Shown piece by piece: positions 33,586 to 42,888 of a stretch of 64,000 nucleotides of DNA. How positions within the stretch are numbered: the stretch's first letter is position 1; every line of letters begins with the position of its first letter. Location: positions 2,985,001 through 3,049,000 of the forward strand of contig NZ_CP090349.1 of the NCBI RefSeq assembly GCF_021398735.1, given 5' to 3'. This DNA comes from Methylobacterium oryzae. GTDB lineage: Bacteria > Pseudomonadota > Alphaproteobacteria > Rhizobiales > Beijerinckiaceae. Position numbers and translations under genes: made by a program. The notes under the pieces are model-generated. The model worked only from the letters and a program-made list of their open reading frames with translations. It did not search any database and was not told where the DNA came from.

Positions 33586-34992
33586 TCAGCGCCCGAACAG
33601 GCGACCGAGACGGGCGAGGAAGCCGCCCCCGTCCGCGGGCTTCGCACCGGGCGTCGCCGCCTGCGCGGCCCCCGCCTTCGGCGCCAGGACCAGCCCGAGG
33701 GCCGCCGTATCGGTGGTCTCGCGGTCGATCAGGATCAGGCTGCCGGTCTCGCGGTTCTCCGCGTACGGGTCCACCGCCACCGGCCGGTCGAAGCGCAGGC
33801 TCACGTCGGCGATGTCGTTCGCCGACAGGCGCTCGGCCGGGCCGGGCCTGCCGGTCTCGGGATCGATCCGCGAGGCGATCCGCTCCACGGTCGCGGTGAC
33901 CGTGGCGGTGCCGATCTTGGCGAGCAGGCTCGCGCCCGGGCTGAGATCGGTCTCGGCCGCCCAGAACAGGCGCGCGTCGAGGGTCTCGGTGACCCGCATC
34001 GGCGCGTCGGTGGCCACGATCACCTGCCCGCGGGAGGCGTCGATCTGGTCGGCCAGCACCAGGGTCACCGACTCGTCCTCGCCGGCCTCGGGCAGGTCGC
34101 CGTCGGCGGTGTAGATCCGCGCCACCGTGGAGGTCCGGCCGGAGGGCTGGACCGTCACCGAATCGCCCGGCCGCACCCGGCCGCTGGCGATCCGGCCGCT
34201 GTAGCCGCGGAACTCGGAATTGGGCCGGTTGACCCACTGCACCGCCATCCGGAACGGCGCGTTCAGTGCCTCCGCGCGGACCGGCACGGTCTCGAGGTAG
34301 TGGAGCAGGGTGCCGCCCGTGTACCAGGGCGCCGCGACGCCCGCGTCCACGACGTTGTCGCCGTTCTTGGCCGAGAGCGGGATCGCCTTGACCTCGGAGA
34401 AATTCAGCCCGCGGGCGAAGTCCGAGAACCCCGACACGATGCCGTCGAAGGTGCCCTGCGCCCAGCCGGCGAGGTCCATCTTGTTCACCGCCAGCACGAC
34501 GCGGCGGATCCCGAGATTCGACACGAGCAGCGCGTGGCGCCGCGTCTGCCGGGTCAGGCCCTGGCGGGCGTCGACCAGGATCACCGCCACGTCCGCCGTC
34601 GAGGCGCCGGTGGCCATGTTGCGGGTGTACTGCTCGTGGCCGGGGGTGTCGGCCACGATGAAGGAGCGCTTGTCGGTGGAGAAGAACCGGTAGGCGACGT
34701 CGATGGTGATGCCCTGCTCGCGCTCGGCCTGAAGGCCGTCGACGAGCAGCGCGAGGTCCATCTCCTGCCCCTGCGTCCCGTGCTTGCGCGAGTCGCGCTG
34801 GAGCGCCGAGATCTGGTCGTCGAAGATCTGCTTGGTGTCGTGCAGGAGCCGCCCGATCAGGGTCGACTTGCCGTCATCCACCGAGCCGCAGGCGATGAAG
34901 CGCAGCACCGCCTTGTTGCGGTGGGCCGTCAGGAACGCCGCGTAGCCGGAGGCCCGGTCGGTGAAGGCCGTGGGAGCCTGGTGGAGCGTCAT
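33586..34992 (-). CDS. cysN: Sulfate adenylyltransferase subunit 1 (GTPase)
   Basis: A 468-residue regulatory GTPase of ATP sulfurylase, which activates sulfate to adenosine phosphosulfate. GTPase motifs are GSVDDGKST, DTPGHEQYTRNM and NKMD, in an EF-Tu-like core with a C-terminal beta-barrel region. It lacks the APS kinase (CysC) fusion seen in NodQ-type proteins, fitting a pathway through direct APS reduction. Its ATG overlaps the cysD stop by one base (TGATG), so translation is coupled. The Pro/Ala-rich last ~30 residues are less conserved. Confidence 0.96.
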   Translation of the reverse strand: MTLHQAPTAFTDRASGYAAFLTAHRNKAVLRFIACGSVDDGKSTLIGRLLHDTKQIFDDQISALQRDSRKHGTQGQEMDLALLVDGLQAEREQGITIDVAYRFFSTDKRSFIVADTPGHEQYTRNMATGASTADVAVILVDARQGLTRQTRRHALLVSNLGIRRVVLAVNKMDLAGWAQGTFDGIVSGFSDFARGLNFSEVKAIPLSAKNGDNVVDAGVAAPWYTGGTLLHYLETVPVRAEALNAPFRMAVQWVNRPNSEFRGYSGRIASGRVRPGDSVTVQPSGRTSTVARIYTADGDLPEAGEDESVTLVLADQIDASRGQVIVATDAPMRVTETLDARLFWAAETDLSPGASLLAKIGTATVTATVERIASRIDPETGRPGPAERLSANDIADVSLRFDRPVAVDPYAENRETGSLILIDRETTDTAALGLVLAPKAGAAQAATPGAKPADGGGFLARLGRLFGR

Positions 34993-35951
34993 CAGAAATA
35001 GCCCTCCTGCTTCTTGCGCTCCATGGCGCCGGCCCCGTCCTTGTCGATCACCCGGCCCTGCCGCTCCGAGGTGCGCGCCGCCAGCGTCTCGCCGATGATC
35101 TCGGGCAACGAGGCCGCGTCGCTCTCCACCGCGCCGGTGAGCGGGTAGCAGCCGAGCGTCCGGAAGCGCACGAGGCGCTGCTGCGGGGTCTCGCCCGGCG
35201 CGAGCGGCAGGCGCTCGTCGTCGACCATGATGAGCTGGCCCTCGCGCTCGACGACCGGCCGCTCCTTAGCGAAGTAGAGCGGCACGATCGGAATGTTTTC
35301 CTGCTCGATGTAGAGCCAGATGTCGAGCTCGGTCCAGTTCGACAGCGGGAAGACGCGCAGGGACTCGCCGCGCTTCTTCTTGAGATTGTAGAGGTGCCAG
35401 GGCTCGGCGCGCTGGCGCTTCGGGTCCCAGCGGTGCTGCGCGGTGCGCAGGGAGATGATCCGCTCCTTGGCGCGGCTCGCCTCCTCGTCGCGGCGGGCGC
35501 CGCCGAAGGCCGCGTCGAACTTGTGCTTGTCTAGCGCCTGCCGCAGGGCCTGCGTCTTCATCACGTCGGTGTGCACCTCGGAGCCGTGGCTCACCGGCCC
35601 GACACCGCGGGCGAGCCCGTCCGGGTTGGTGTGGACCAGGAGGTCGAGGCCGAGCTCCTTCGCGCGGGCGTCGCGGAAGGCGATCATCTCGCGGAACTTC
35701 CATGTCGTGTCGACGTGGAGCAGCGGGAACGGCAGCCGCCCGGGCGCGAAGGCCTTGAGGGCGAGGTGCAGCAGCACCGAGGAATCCTTGCCGATCGAGT
35801 AGAGCATCACCGGGTTCTCGGTCTCGGCGACCGTCTCCCGGAAGATGTGGATGCTCTCGGCCTCCAGCCGCTTGAGATGGCTGAGGCGGTCGGCGGCGGT
35901 CGGTGCGGGCGTGGGGGCGCTCGGCTGCACGGCGGCGAGGGCGGCGCTCAT
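34992..35951 (-). CDS. cysD: Sulfate adenylyltransferase subunit 2
   Basis: A 319-residue PP-loop ATPase, the catalytic subunit of ATP sulfurylase, with the PP-loop motif [14 protein letters not shown] and the characteristic [18 protein letters not shown] and C-terminal [20 protein letters not shown]. The start at 35951 overlaps the cysH stop by four bases, giving a tightly coupled cysH-cysD-cysN operon. The open frame extends far upstream over cysH and the operator region, but that part is antisense-like noise. Confidence 0.96.
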   Translation of the reverse strand: MSAALAAVQPSAPTPAPTAADRLSHLKRLEAESIHIFRETVAETENPVMLYSIGKDSSVLLHLALKAFAPGRLPFPLLHVDTTWKFREMIAFRDARAKELGLDLLVHTNPDGLARGVGPVSHGSEVHTDVMKTQALRQALDKHKFDAAFGGARRDEEASRAKERIISLRTAQHRWDPKRQRAEPWHLYNLKKKRGESLRVFPLSNWTELDIWLYIEQENIPIVPLYFAKERPVVEREGQLIMVDDERLPLAPGETPQQRLVRFRTLGCYPLTGAVESDAASLPEIIGETLAARTSERQGRVIDKDGAGAMERKKQEGYF

Positions 35952-36775
35952 CGGGCGAACTCCGGCTGGCGGGCTGTCTGATTCGGGGTGGTCTCGAAGG
36001 CGGCGGGCTCGAGGATCGCGGGCTCTTGGCCCGGCTGCACGGCCGCACCGGGGCGTCCGACGTGCAGGCCGCACTCCTTCTTGTCTTCCTGCTCCCACCA
36101 CCAGCGGCCGGCCCGCTCGGGCTCGCCGAGCTTCACGGCGCGGGTGCAGGGGGCGCAGCCGATCGACGGGAAGCCGCGATCGTGCAGGACGTTGTAGGGC
36201 ACGAAATTGTCGCGCACGAAGCGGTCGACCTGCTCCCGCGACCAGTCGGCCAGCGGGTTCAGCTTGATCAGGCCGCGCTCCGCGTCGAAGGCGGCGAGCG
36301 GCGTCTCGGCGCGGTTGGCCGACTGGCCGGCCCGCAGCCCGGTGAGCCAGCCGCTCGCGCCGGCGAGCGCGCGGCCGAGCGGCTCGACTTTGCGGAAGCC
36401 GCAGCAGGCCTGACGGGCCGCCACCGAGCGCCGGAAGCCGTTGATGCCCTCGCTCCGCACGAAATCCTCGGCGGCCGCGCGTTCGGGGGCGTAGGCGGTG
36501 ATTCGGATGCCGTAGGCCGACTCGGTCTCGGTCCACGTGTCGTAGGTCTCGGCGAAGAGGCGGCCGGTATCGAGGGTGACGATCTCGACGCGACCCTTCG
36601 CGAGGCCCGCCATGGCCAGCGCGTGGGTGAGCGCCTGGTCCTCGACGCCGAGGCTCGTCGTGAAGACGAGGCGGCCGGGGATCTCGGCGGCGATCAGGTG
36701 GAGGCGGCCTGGAAGGTCGAGCCCGGACAGCCGCTCCGCGAGGGAGTCGGCCGCCTGTCGGTCCGGACGGGTCAT
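35948..36775 (-). CDS. cysH: Assimilatory adenylyl-sulfate (APS/PAPS) reductase
   Basis: A 275-residue thioredoxin-dependent reductase that makes sulfite from activated sulfate. It carries the four Fe-S cysteines of the APS-reductase type (C124 C125 in [13 protein letters not shown]207 and C210 in GCAPC) and the catalytic C-terminal cysteine in KKECGLH (C235). These features and the absence of cysC indicate APS rather than PAPS as substrate. It is the first gene of the cysHDN operon, with a candidate operator-promoter upstream at 36849-36864. Confidence 0.95.
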   Translation of the reverse strand: MTRPDRQAADSLAERLSGLDLPGRLHLIAAEIPGRLVFTTSLGVEDQALTHALAMAGLAKGRVEIVTLDTGRLFAETYDTWTETESAYGIRITAYAPERAAAEDFVRSEGINGFRRSVAARQACCGFRKVEPLGRALAGASGWLTGLRAGQSANRAETPLAAFDAERGLIKLNPLADWSREQVDRFVRDNFVPYNVLHDRGFPSIGCAPCTRAVKLGEPERAGRWWWEQEDKKECGLHVGRPGAAVQPGQEPAILEPAAFETTPNQTARQPEFAR

Positions 36776-36848
36776 CGCGCCATGTCCCGGGGTTCGCGTG
36801 GTGGAAAGGCCACGGCCAGCGCCGTGCCTGTTGTCGAACGGTCGAAAT

Positions 36849-36864
36849 GTTCGCTATACCGAAC
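36849..36864. promoter_or_regulatory. Inverted repeat upstream of cysH, candidate operator
   Basis: GTTCG-CTATAC-CGAAC is a perfect 5-bp inverted repeat with a 6-base spacer, 74 bases upstream of cysH. On the minus strand the spacer reads GTATAG and could also be a -10 element. A near-identical site (GTTCT-N6-CGAAC) lies before the cysJ-like gene, suggesting one regulator for both arms of the pathway. Confidence 0.5.
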
Positions 36865-37040
36865 GAAGTCAAGGCGCCCCGGCGCGCTTGGCGGGGTCGG
36901 ACCGGCGGTTCGGCGTGCGGTTGCGCACAGCTTCCGGCGCGGGCAGCATGGGCCCGAGGTAAAAGATTCTTCTCACTGGTCCCGGTAGACACGTATATGC
37001 GCTCGCGCCCCGCGCGCGGCGGAAGCCCACGGAGACAGCT

Positions 37041-37556
37041 TTGGACGCGATCGATCTGAAGATTCTCGCCCTGCTGCAGACGGACGCCACGCTCTCCATC
37101 GCGGCGATCGGCGAGCGCGTGGGCCTGTCCCAGACGCCGTGCTGGAAGCGCATCCAGAAGCTGGAGGCCGACGGGGTCATCGACCGGCGCGTGGCGGTGC
37201 TCGATCCGGTGAAGCTCGGCCTCGGGCTGACCGTGTTCGTCTCCATCGAGACCGCGGACCATTCCCAGGAGTGGCTGCAGCGCTTCGCCGCAACCGTCTC
37301 GGCCATGCCGGAGGTGCTCGAGTTCTACCGGATGGCCGGCGACGTGGACTACATGCTGCGGGTCGTCGTCGCCGACATGCAGGCCTATGACAGCTTCTAC
37401 AAGCACCTCATCGCGGTGCTGCCGCTCAAGAACGTCACCTCCCGCTTCGCGATGGAGAAGGTGAAATCCACCACGGCCCTGCCGCTGCCGGCGCCCCCGA
37501 AGAACGGGCGGCACCTGCCGGGGACGGCCCCCGTCCTCGCCGTGGTTGGAGAATGA
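37041..37556 (+). CDS. Lrp/AsnC family transcriptional regulator of the sulfate assimilation locus
   Basis: A 171-residue regulator with an N-terminal HTH ([40 protein letters not shown]) and a RAM effector domain ([20 protein letters not shown]). The TTG start at 37041 follows GGAG at good distance and gives the standard DAIDLKIL beginning. It lies between cysHDN and the cysJ/cysI-like genes, an arrangement that makes it the likely regulator of sulfate or cysteine metabolism; the effector might be cysteine or a precursor. Confidence 0.93.
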   Translation: MDAIDLKILALLQTDATLSIAAIGERVGLSQTPCWKRIQKLEADGVIDRRVAVLDPVKLGLGLTVFVSIETADHSQEWLQRFAATVSAMPEVLEFYRMAGDVDYMLRVVVADMQAYDSFYKHLIAVLPLKNVTSRFAMEKVKSTTALPLPAPPKNGRHLPGTAPVLAVVGE

Positions 37557-37567
37557 TATTCTCTTTT

Positions 37568-37583
37568 TTCGCAGTGCAGCGAA
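37568..37583. promoter_or_regulatory. Inverted repeat upstream of cysJ-like gene
   Basis: TTCGC-AGTGCA-GCGAA is a perfect 5-bp inverted repeat with a 6-base spacer, just after the lrp-like stop and a T-rich run. It shares TTCG/CGAA with the other two sites of this locus but in shifted spacing. A TCCTATACG at 37591-37599 may be the -10 element of the downstream gene. Confidence 0.35.
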
Positions 37584-37605
37584 CGTGATGTCCTATACGC
37601 CACCC

Positions 37606-37621
37606 GTTCTGCAAAACGAAC
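37606..37621. promoter_or_regulatory. Second copy of the cys inverted repeat
   Basis: GTTCT-GCAAAA-CGAAC matches the cysH-side site (GTTCG-N6-CGAAC) in length and in nine of ten arm bases. It ends 46 bases before the start of the CysJ-like gene, a position suited to repression or activation near the transcription start. Confidence 0.45.
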
Positions 37622-37667
37622 GTTTCTCGATTGACACCGGCCGCGCCGGCCCCGACATGGTCCCGTG

Positions 37668-39437
37668 ATGTCCCGCCAGAATCTCCTCCCGCGCACCGCC
37701 CCGTTCGGGGACGGCGAGCGCGCCAGCCTCGACGCGGTGCTCGGCACCGCGAGCCCCACGCAGCGCGCCTGGCTCGCCGGCTTCCTGGCGGGCCTCGACG
37801 CCGCGGGCGGCCAGCCGGCCGCGGTACCGGCCGCCCCGCCCAAGGCCGCCGCGCCGCTGACGGTGATCTACGCCAGCGAATCGGGGAACTCCGAGGCGCT
37901 CGCCGGCAACGTCGCCAAGCTCGCGCGCAAGCAGGGCTTCAAGCCGAAGGTGGTGGACTTCGCCGACCTCGACGTCGCGACCCTGCCCAAGGCCGGCAAG
38001 CTGATCGCCATCGCGGCCACCTGGGGCGAGGGCGAGCCGCCGGCCCGGGCCGTGCGGGCCTACGGCGAGCTGATGGGGGAGGGCGCCCCGCGCCTCGACG
38101 GCGTCGAGTTCGCGGTCCTGTCGCTCGGCGACACGTCCTACGCGGAGTTCTGCGCCATCGGGAAGGCGCTCGACGCGCGCTTCGAGGCGCTCGGCGCCAA
38201 GCGCGCCGCCGAGCGGGCCGACCTCGACCTCGATTTCGAGAAGCCCGCCGCCGACTGGATCAAGGGCGCGCTGAAGGCGCTCGCCCCGGCCGAGCAGCCC
38301 GACAACGTCGTGGCGGTGGACTTCGCCCGCGCCGGCGCCGGCGAGGACGACGACGCCGAGCCGAGCCGCGAGCCCGTCGTGGTCGAGGTCGTCGAGCACG
38401 TGAACCTCAACTCGTCGCGCTCCGACAAGGAGACGATCCACCTCGCGCTCGCCTTCGAGGACGGCGCGCCGGCCTACGAGCCCGGCGATTCGCTGGAGAT
38501 CTATCCCGAGAACGACCCGCAGCTCGTGGACGAGATCCTGAACGCCGCCGGGCTCTCCGGCGACGAGGCCCTGCGCACGGCTCTGCTCGCCGAGCGGGAC
38601 ATCACCACGCTCTCGGCCGCCACGATCGAGCGCTTCGTGAAGGCGACCGGCCACGCGGAGGCGCAGACGCTCATCGACAGCGGCGAGGCCAAGGCCTGGA
38701 TCGAGGGCCGCCACCTGATCGACCTGCTGGAGACCTACCCGGCGAAGCTCACGGCCGATCACATCGGCACCATCACCCGGCCGTTGCCGCCGCGGGCCTA
38801 CTCGATCGCCTCCTCGCGCAAGGAGGTGGGCGACGAGGTCCACCTCGCGATCGCGGCGGTGCGCTACGAGACCCACGGCCGCGCCCGCTCGGGCGTCGCC
38901 TCGGTCCACGTCGCCGACCGCATCCGCGACGGCGCCAAGCTGCGGGTGCGGCTGAAGCCGAACCGCCACTTCCGCCTGCCGCAGGATCCGGCCACCGACA
39001 TCATCATGGTCGGGCCGGGCACCGGCGTCGCGCCGTTCCGCGCCTTCGTGCAGGAGCGCCGCGCAGTGGAGGCCCCGGGGCGGTCGTGGCTGTTCTTCGG
39101 CGACCGGCACTTCACCCACGACTTCCTGTACCAGCTCGAGTGGCAGGACGCCCTGGAGGACGGGTCGCTCACGAAGATCGACGTGGCCTTCTCGCGGGAC
39201 CAGCCGGAGAAGGTCTACGTGCAGGACCGGATCACCCAGCACGCGCAGGAGTTGGTCTCCTGGCTGGACGGGGGCGCGCATCTCTACGTCTGCGGCGATG
39301 CCAAGGCCATGGCCAAGGACGTGCGCGCCGCCGTGGTGGGCGCGTACCAGAGCGCGAAGGGCCTCAGCGCCGCCGAAGCCGAGGCGCAGGTCGCGGCGCT
39401 GGAGCGCAGCCACCGCTACCAGCAGGACGTTTACTGA
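37668..39437 (+). CDS. cysJ: Sulfite reductase flavoprotein subunit (CysJ-like)
   Basis: A 589-residue diflavin reductase that would pass electrons from NADPH through FAD and FMN to the haem subunit. The flavodoxin domain begins at about residue 66 (TVIYASESGNSEALAGNVAK), the FAD part contains RAYSIASSRKEV, and the NADPH site reads DIIMVGPGTGVAPFRAFVQE. The C-terminus RYQQDVY is the family ending. An N-terminal extension of ~60 residues precedes the flavodoxin domain. ATG at 37668 is chosen; a GTG one codon earlier is equivalent. Confidence 0.93.
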   Translation: MSRQNLLPRTAPFGDGERASLDAVLGTASPTQRAWLAGFLAGLDAAGGQPAAVPAAPPKAAAPLTVIYASESGNSEALAGNVAKLARKQGFKPKVVDFADLDVATLPKAGKLIAIAATWGEGEPPARAVRAYGELMGEGAPRLDGVEFAVLSLGDTSYAEFCAIGKALDARFEALGAKRAAERADLDLDFEKPAADWIKGALKALAPAEQPDNVVAVDFARAGAGEDDDAEPSREPVVVEVVEHVNLNSSRSDKETIHLALAFEDGAPAYEPGDSLEIYPENDPQLVDEILNAAGLSGDEALRTALLAERDITTLSAATIERFVKATGHAEAQTLIDSGEAKAWIEGRHLIDLLETYPAKLTADHIGTITRPLPPRAYSIASSRKEVGDEVHLAIAAVRYETHGRARSGVASVHVADRIRDGAKLRVRLKPNRHFRLPQDPATDIIMVGPGTGVAPFRAFVQERRAVEAPGRSWLFFGDRHFTHDFLYQLEWQDALEDGSLTKIDVAFSRDQPEKVYVQDRITQHAQELVSWLDGGAHLYVCGDAKAMAKDVRAAVVGAYQSAKGLSAAEAEAQVAALERSHRYQQDVY

Positions 39438-39504
39438 GGACACACCGCTCCCCGCACCGCGGGGGGCCTTCAACGAGATGCGGCAGAGACAGGCGGGACG
39501 CAGG

Positions 39505-39620
39505 TCCCCGCTCCCGGGCGGGAGAGGGACAGGGTGAGGGATCAGGTCTTTCCGGAGAGGGCGCACCCCTCACGCCGACCCGCTCCCGCACGGGAGAGGG
39601 GGCGGGTCGCGGATCCGGTT
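39505..39620. repeat. Pair of REP-like hairpins between cysJ and cysI
   Basis: Two similar units, CTCCC-GGGC-GGGAGAGGG near 39511 and CTCCC-GCAC-GGGAGAGGG near 39584, lie in the 262-base gap between the two sulfite reductase genes. Both resemble the hairpin at 22825. They may act as mRNA-stabilising or attenuating elements between cysJ and cysI, or be inert dispersed repeats. Confidence 0.6.
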
Positions 39621-39699
39621 CCAGTCCTGCACCGGCTTCGCTCCGCTCGCCACCTCCCGATCGGGGAGGAAGACGCGTTCAGACAGACGGATTCACCCC

Positions 39700-41550
39700 A
39701 TGGACGACCACAGCCCCCGCGACGCCGCCGAGACCCCGGCCCCCGGCCCGATCACCGCCCCGGCCAAGCGCGTCTACGAGACCCCGCCGACCGCGCGCCC
39801 GATCACGGACGCCGAGGCCGCGCGCGCGGAGAAACTCGCCGCGAACGAGCACATCAAGATCGCCAGCGGCTACCTCCGCGGCACCCTGGCGGACGGCCTC
39901 CTGAAGCACGCCACCGGGGCGATCTCGGAGGATGACGGGCAGCTCGTGAAGTTCCACGGGATGTACCTGCAGGACGACCGCGACCTGCGCCCCGAGCGGA
40001 CCAAGAAGAAGCTCGACAAGGCCTACAGCTTCATGATCCGCCTGCGCATCGCCGGCGGCGTCATCACCCCGAAGCAGTGGCTGATCCTCGACGACATCGC
40101 CCGGACCTACGCGGGCGGGGCGCTGCGCGCGACCACGCGCCAGACCTTCCAGTACCACGGCGTGATCAAGTCGAACCTGAAGCGCACGATGGCCGCCATC
40201 GACGGCGCGCTGCTCGACACGATCGCGGCCTGCGGCGACGTCAACCGCAACGTCATGGCGGCGACGAACCCCGCTCAGACCGGCGCCCACAAGGCCGCCT
40301 ACCAGCTCGCCAAGGACATCTCCGACTCGCTGCTGCCCAAGACCAGCGCGTGGCGGGAGATCTGGCTCGACGGCGAGCGCGTGGTCGGCGGCGAGGAGGA
40401 GGCCGAGGTCGAGCCGGTCTACGGCCGGACCTACCTGCCGCGGAAGTTCAAGACCGTCGTGGCGGTGCCGCCCTCCAACGAGGTCGACATCTTCGCCCAC
40501 GACCTCGGCTTCATCGCGATCCTCGACAAGAAGAACCAGGTCACCGGCTGGAACGTGACGGTGGGCGGCGGCATGGGCATGACCCACGGCGAGCCCGACA
40601 CCTTCCCGCGCACCGCCGACGTGATGGGCTTCGTGAAGCCCGAGGACGCCCTGAAGGTCGCCGAGGCGGTGATGACCGTCCAGCGCGACTGGGGCAACCG
40701 CAAGAACCGCAAGAACGCCCGGCTCAAGTACACGATCGAGCGCTACGGCCTCGACGCCTTCCGGGCCGAGGTCGAGAAGCGCGCCGGCAAGAAGCTCGGC
40801 GCGCCCAAGCCCTTCACCTTCACGGGCAACGGCGACCGCTACGGCTGGGTCGAGGGCGACGACGGCCGCCACCACCTGACCCTCTACGTGCCCTCGGGCC
40901 GGATCAAGGACATCGCGGGCGGCGCGCAGTTCCTCTCGGGCCTGCGCCGCATCGCCGAGGTGCATCAGGGCGATTTCCGCCTCACCGGCAACCAGAACGT
41001 CATCATCGCCAACGTCCCGGCCGAGAAGCGCGCCGAGATCGACGCGCTGGTCGACGAGTACGGCCTGACCCGGGGCGCGAGCGCGCTGCGGCGCAGCTCG
41101 ATCGCCTGCGTGGCCCTGCCGACCTGCGGCCTCGCGCTCGCCGAGAGCGAGCGCTACCTGCCGGACCTGATGACCGAGCTGGAGGAGAGCCTCGCGTCCC
41201 ACGGGCTCGCCGAGGAGGAGATCACGATCCGCTCCACCGGCTGCCCGAACGGCTGCGCCCGGCCGTTCATCTCGGAGATCGGCCTCGTCGGCCGCGGCCC
41301 CGAGCGCTACCACCTCTACCTGGGCGCCGCCCACGACGGCTCGCGGCTCAGCAAGCTCTACCGGGAGGACGTGGCGGCCTCCGAGATCCGCGACACCCTC
41401 GACCCGCTCTTCGCCGACTACGCGAAGGGCCGGCAGCCGGGCGAGCATTTCGGCGACTACCTGATCCGCGCCGGCCACGTGGCGCGGACCACCAACGGCC
41501 CGGACTTCCACGAGCGGACCGGCGCCCTCAAGCCGGCCACGCTCGGCTGA
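39700..41550 (+). CDS. cysI: Sulfite reductase haemoprotein (nitrite/sulfite reductase family)
   Basis: A 616-residue sirohaem/4Fe-4S enzyme that reduces sulfite to sulfide. Cluster and sirohaem ligands are C470 and C476 (CVALPTCGLALAE) and C515 and C519 (STGCPNGCARP). The N-terminal half carries RATTRQTFQYHGV, typical of sulfite reductases. It follows the CysJ-like gene on the same strand after 262 bases containing REP-like hairpins; together they complete sulfate reduction to sulfide with cysHDN. Confidence 0.95.
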   Translation: MDDHSPRDAAETPAPGPITAPAKRVYETPPTARPITDAEAARAEKLAANEHIKIASGYLRGTLADGLLKHATGAISEDDGQLVKFHGMYLQDDRDLRPERTKKKLDKAYSFMIRLRIAGGVITPKQWLILDDIARTYAGGALRATTRQTFQYHGVIKSNLKRTMAAIDGALLDTIAACGDVNRNVMAATNPAQTGAHKAAYQLAKDISDSLLPKTSAWREIWLDGERVVGGEEEAEVEPVYGRTYLPRKFKTVVAVPPSNEVDIFAHDLGFIAILDKKNQVTGWNVTVGGGMGMTHGEPDTFPRTADVMGFVKPEDALKVAEAVMTVQRDWGNRKNRKNARLKYTIERYGLDAFRAEVEKRAGKKLGAPKPFTFTGNGDRYGWVEGDDGRHHLTLYVPSGRIKDIAGGAQFLSGLRRIAEVHQGDFRLTGNQNVIIANVPAEKRAEIDALVDEYGLTRGASALRRSSIACVALPTCGLALAESERYLPDLMTELEESLASHGLAEEEITIRSTGCPNGCARPFISEIGLVGRGPERYHLYLGAAHDGSRLSKLYREDVAASEIRDTLDPLFADYAKGRQPGEHFGDYLIRAGHVARTTNGPDFHERTGALKPATLG

Positions 41551-41561
41551 TGAAAGGCCGC

Positions 41562-41591
41562 GCGCGTCCGGGACGGCGCTTCCGGACGCGC
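41562..41591 (+). terminator. Terminator hairpin after cysI
   Basis: GCGCGTCCGG at 41562-41571 pairs perfectly with CCGGACGCGC at 41582-41591 across a 10-base loop, 12 bases past the cysI stop. No T-tract follows. Confidence 0.6.
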
Positions 41592-41889
41592 CGGGACCGC
41601 GAGGCCGCGGCGGCAGGGTCGCGGGCAGGGTTGCGGAATGCGGGTCGCGGCCCGGCCCCGCCCTGACCGGAGCCGCGCGCCGATCCCGGGCGGCCGGGCC
41701 GCGGCGCGAGGGATCCGAGCCCCGGAGGAACTCCCCGCCCATGCGTGGATCCGGACGGCCGTTCCGAGATAACCGGAACCGCCGCCGGAGACCCGGCCGC
41801 GCTCGCGCCGGCACGCCCGGTAGATCCCCGCCCTCGCATATCCCCGTCCCAGCGGTGCGCTGTCGTCGCAACCCATCGCCCCCGATGAG

Positions 41890-41930
41890 AATGAACGTTC
41901 ATTGACATGAGAATGAACGTTCATTATAAG
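41890..41930 (+). promoter_or_regulatory. Strong promoter with twin palindromic TetR-type operators
   Basis: Two identical 14-bp palindromes AATGAACGTTCATT lie at 41890-41903 and 41912-41925, 22 bp centre to centre (two helical turns). A consensus -35 TTGACA (41902-41907) overlaps the end of the first, and a -10 TATAAG (41925-41930) follows after a 17-bp spacer filled by the second. Bound repressor would block polymerase completely. The second gene of the transcript is a TetR-family regulator, so autorepression is the obvious model. Confidence 0.85.
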
Positions 41931-41953
41931 GGTGGGGCAAACAGGAGCGCGCG

Positions 41954-42253
41954 ATGGCTCTCACACTCGAAGGCCGCTGGTCCGATCTCGATGCCGAGCG
42001 TTTCGGCGCCCGCGGCCCGGGCGCCCTCGCCCTCGTCCGCGCCGTCTGCACCCCCGCCAACCTGACCTTCGGCGCCGTCCTGGCCCTCGCCTGGCTGGCC
42101 CTGATCAACTGGACGGGCGCCGGCCCGGACGGCTGGCAGGCCCGGATCTGCGCGGACCTGCATCAGGGACCGCAATCCTGCGCCGTCGCCAGCCTGGGCA
42201 AGGACCAGAGCCGCGTCGCCCCGGTCGCCGTCACGGCGCAGCCGGGATCGTGA
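41954..42253 (+). CDS. Small single-pass membrane protein, first gene of the TetR operon
   Basis: A 99-residue protein with one clear hydrophobic helix (about residues 34-52, ANLTFGAVLALAWLALINW) and two cysteines in the C-terminal part (ARICADLHQGPQSCAVASLG). AGGAG precedes the ATG. It is translated from the strong repressed promoter and its stop overlaps the GTG of the TetR gene (GTGA). I recognise no family. The context suggests a membrane protein made only when the TetR repressor is released. Confidence 0.8.
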   Translation: MALTLEGRWSDLDAERFGARGPGALALVRAVCTPANLTFGAVLALAWLALINWTGAGPDGWQARICADLHQGPQSCAVASLGKDQSRVAPVAVTAQPGS

Positions 42254-42888
42254 CCGTCGCGGCGGACAGGGCGGCGGAGGCCCGCGGCAACCCGTCCGCC
42301 CGGCGCGAGCACATCCTCGACGCCGCCGAGACCTGCTTCGCGCGCAACGGCTTCCATCGCACCACCATGCAGGACCTCGCCCGCGAGGCCGCGATGAGTC
42401 CGGGCAACTTCTACCGCTACTTCGAATCCAAGGAGGCCCTGGTCCTCGGGCTGGTGGAGCGCGAGCGCGAGCGCGGCACGCTCCTGGTCGCCGAGATGGA
42501 GGGCAGCGGCGATCCGCGCGGGACGTTGCTGGGCATCATCGCCCGCTACTTCGCGTCGATCACCCGCGAGGCCGCGACCCTGCGGGTGGAGATCTGGTCG
42601 GAATCGACCCGCAACCCGGACATCGCCGCCATGACGGCGCGGACCGAGGCGGAGAGCCGCGACTGGTTCGTGGCGACCCTGGCGGCGCTCGCCACCGCGC
42701 CGGGATGCGATCCGGCCGGGCTCTACGCCCTGCTCGCGCCGCTGATGAAGGGGATCGTCGTCGGCCGGGCCGCGCTGCCCGACTACGACGTCGCCGCGGC
42801 GATCGCCCAGCTCCACGCGCTCCTCGACGCCGGGCTCGACGGTCGCCTGCCGGCCCCGCCGCTCGCAGGCCGACACGCCGGCCGCTGA
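42250..42888 (+). CDS. TetR/AcrR family transcriptional regulator
   Basis: A 212-residue repressor with the N-terminal HTH (RREHILDAAETCFARNGFHR, TTMQDLAREAAMSPGNFYRY) and a C-terminal ligand domain. GTG at 42250 overlaps the upstream stop by three bases, giving coupled translation. Twin palindromes in the operon promoter are its probable targets. TetR proteins with AATGAACGTTCATT-like sites often control efflux or fatty-acid genes, but here the only cotranscribed gene is a small membrane protein. Confidence 0.92.
   Translation: MTVAADRAAEARGNPSARREHILDAAETCFARNGFHRTTMQDLAREAAMSPGNFYRYFESKEALVLGLVERERERGTLLVAEMEGSGDPRGTLLGIIARYFASITREAATLRVEIWSESTRNPDIAAMTARTEAESRDWFVATLAALATAPGCDPAGLYALLAPLMKGIVVGRAALPDYDVAAAIAQLHALLDAGLDGRLPAPPLAGRHAGR

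Larger units (their letters stand above)
41551..41953. other. Region between cysI and the TetR operon
   Basis: 403 bases. The first part holds the cysI terminator hairpin (listed), the middle is GC-rich with no supported gene, and the last 65 bases hold a strong promoter with two operators (listed). Confidence 0.5.
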
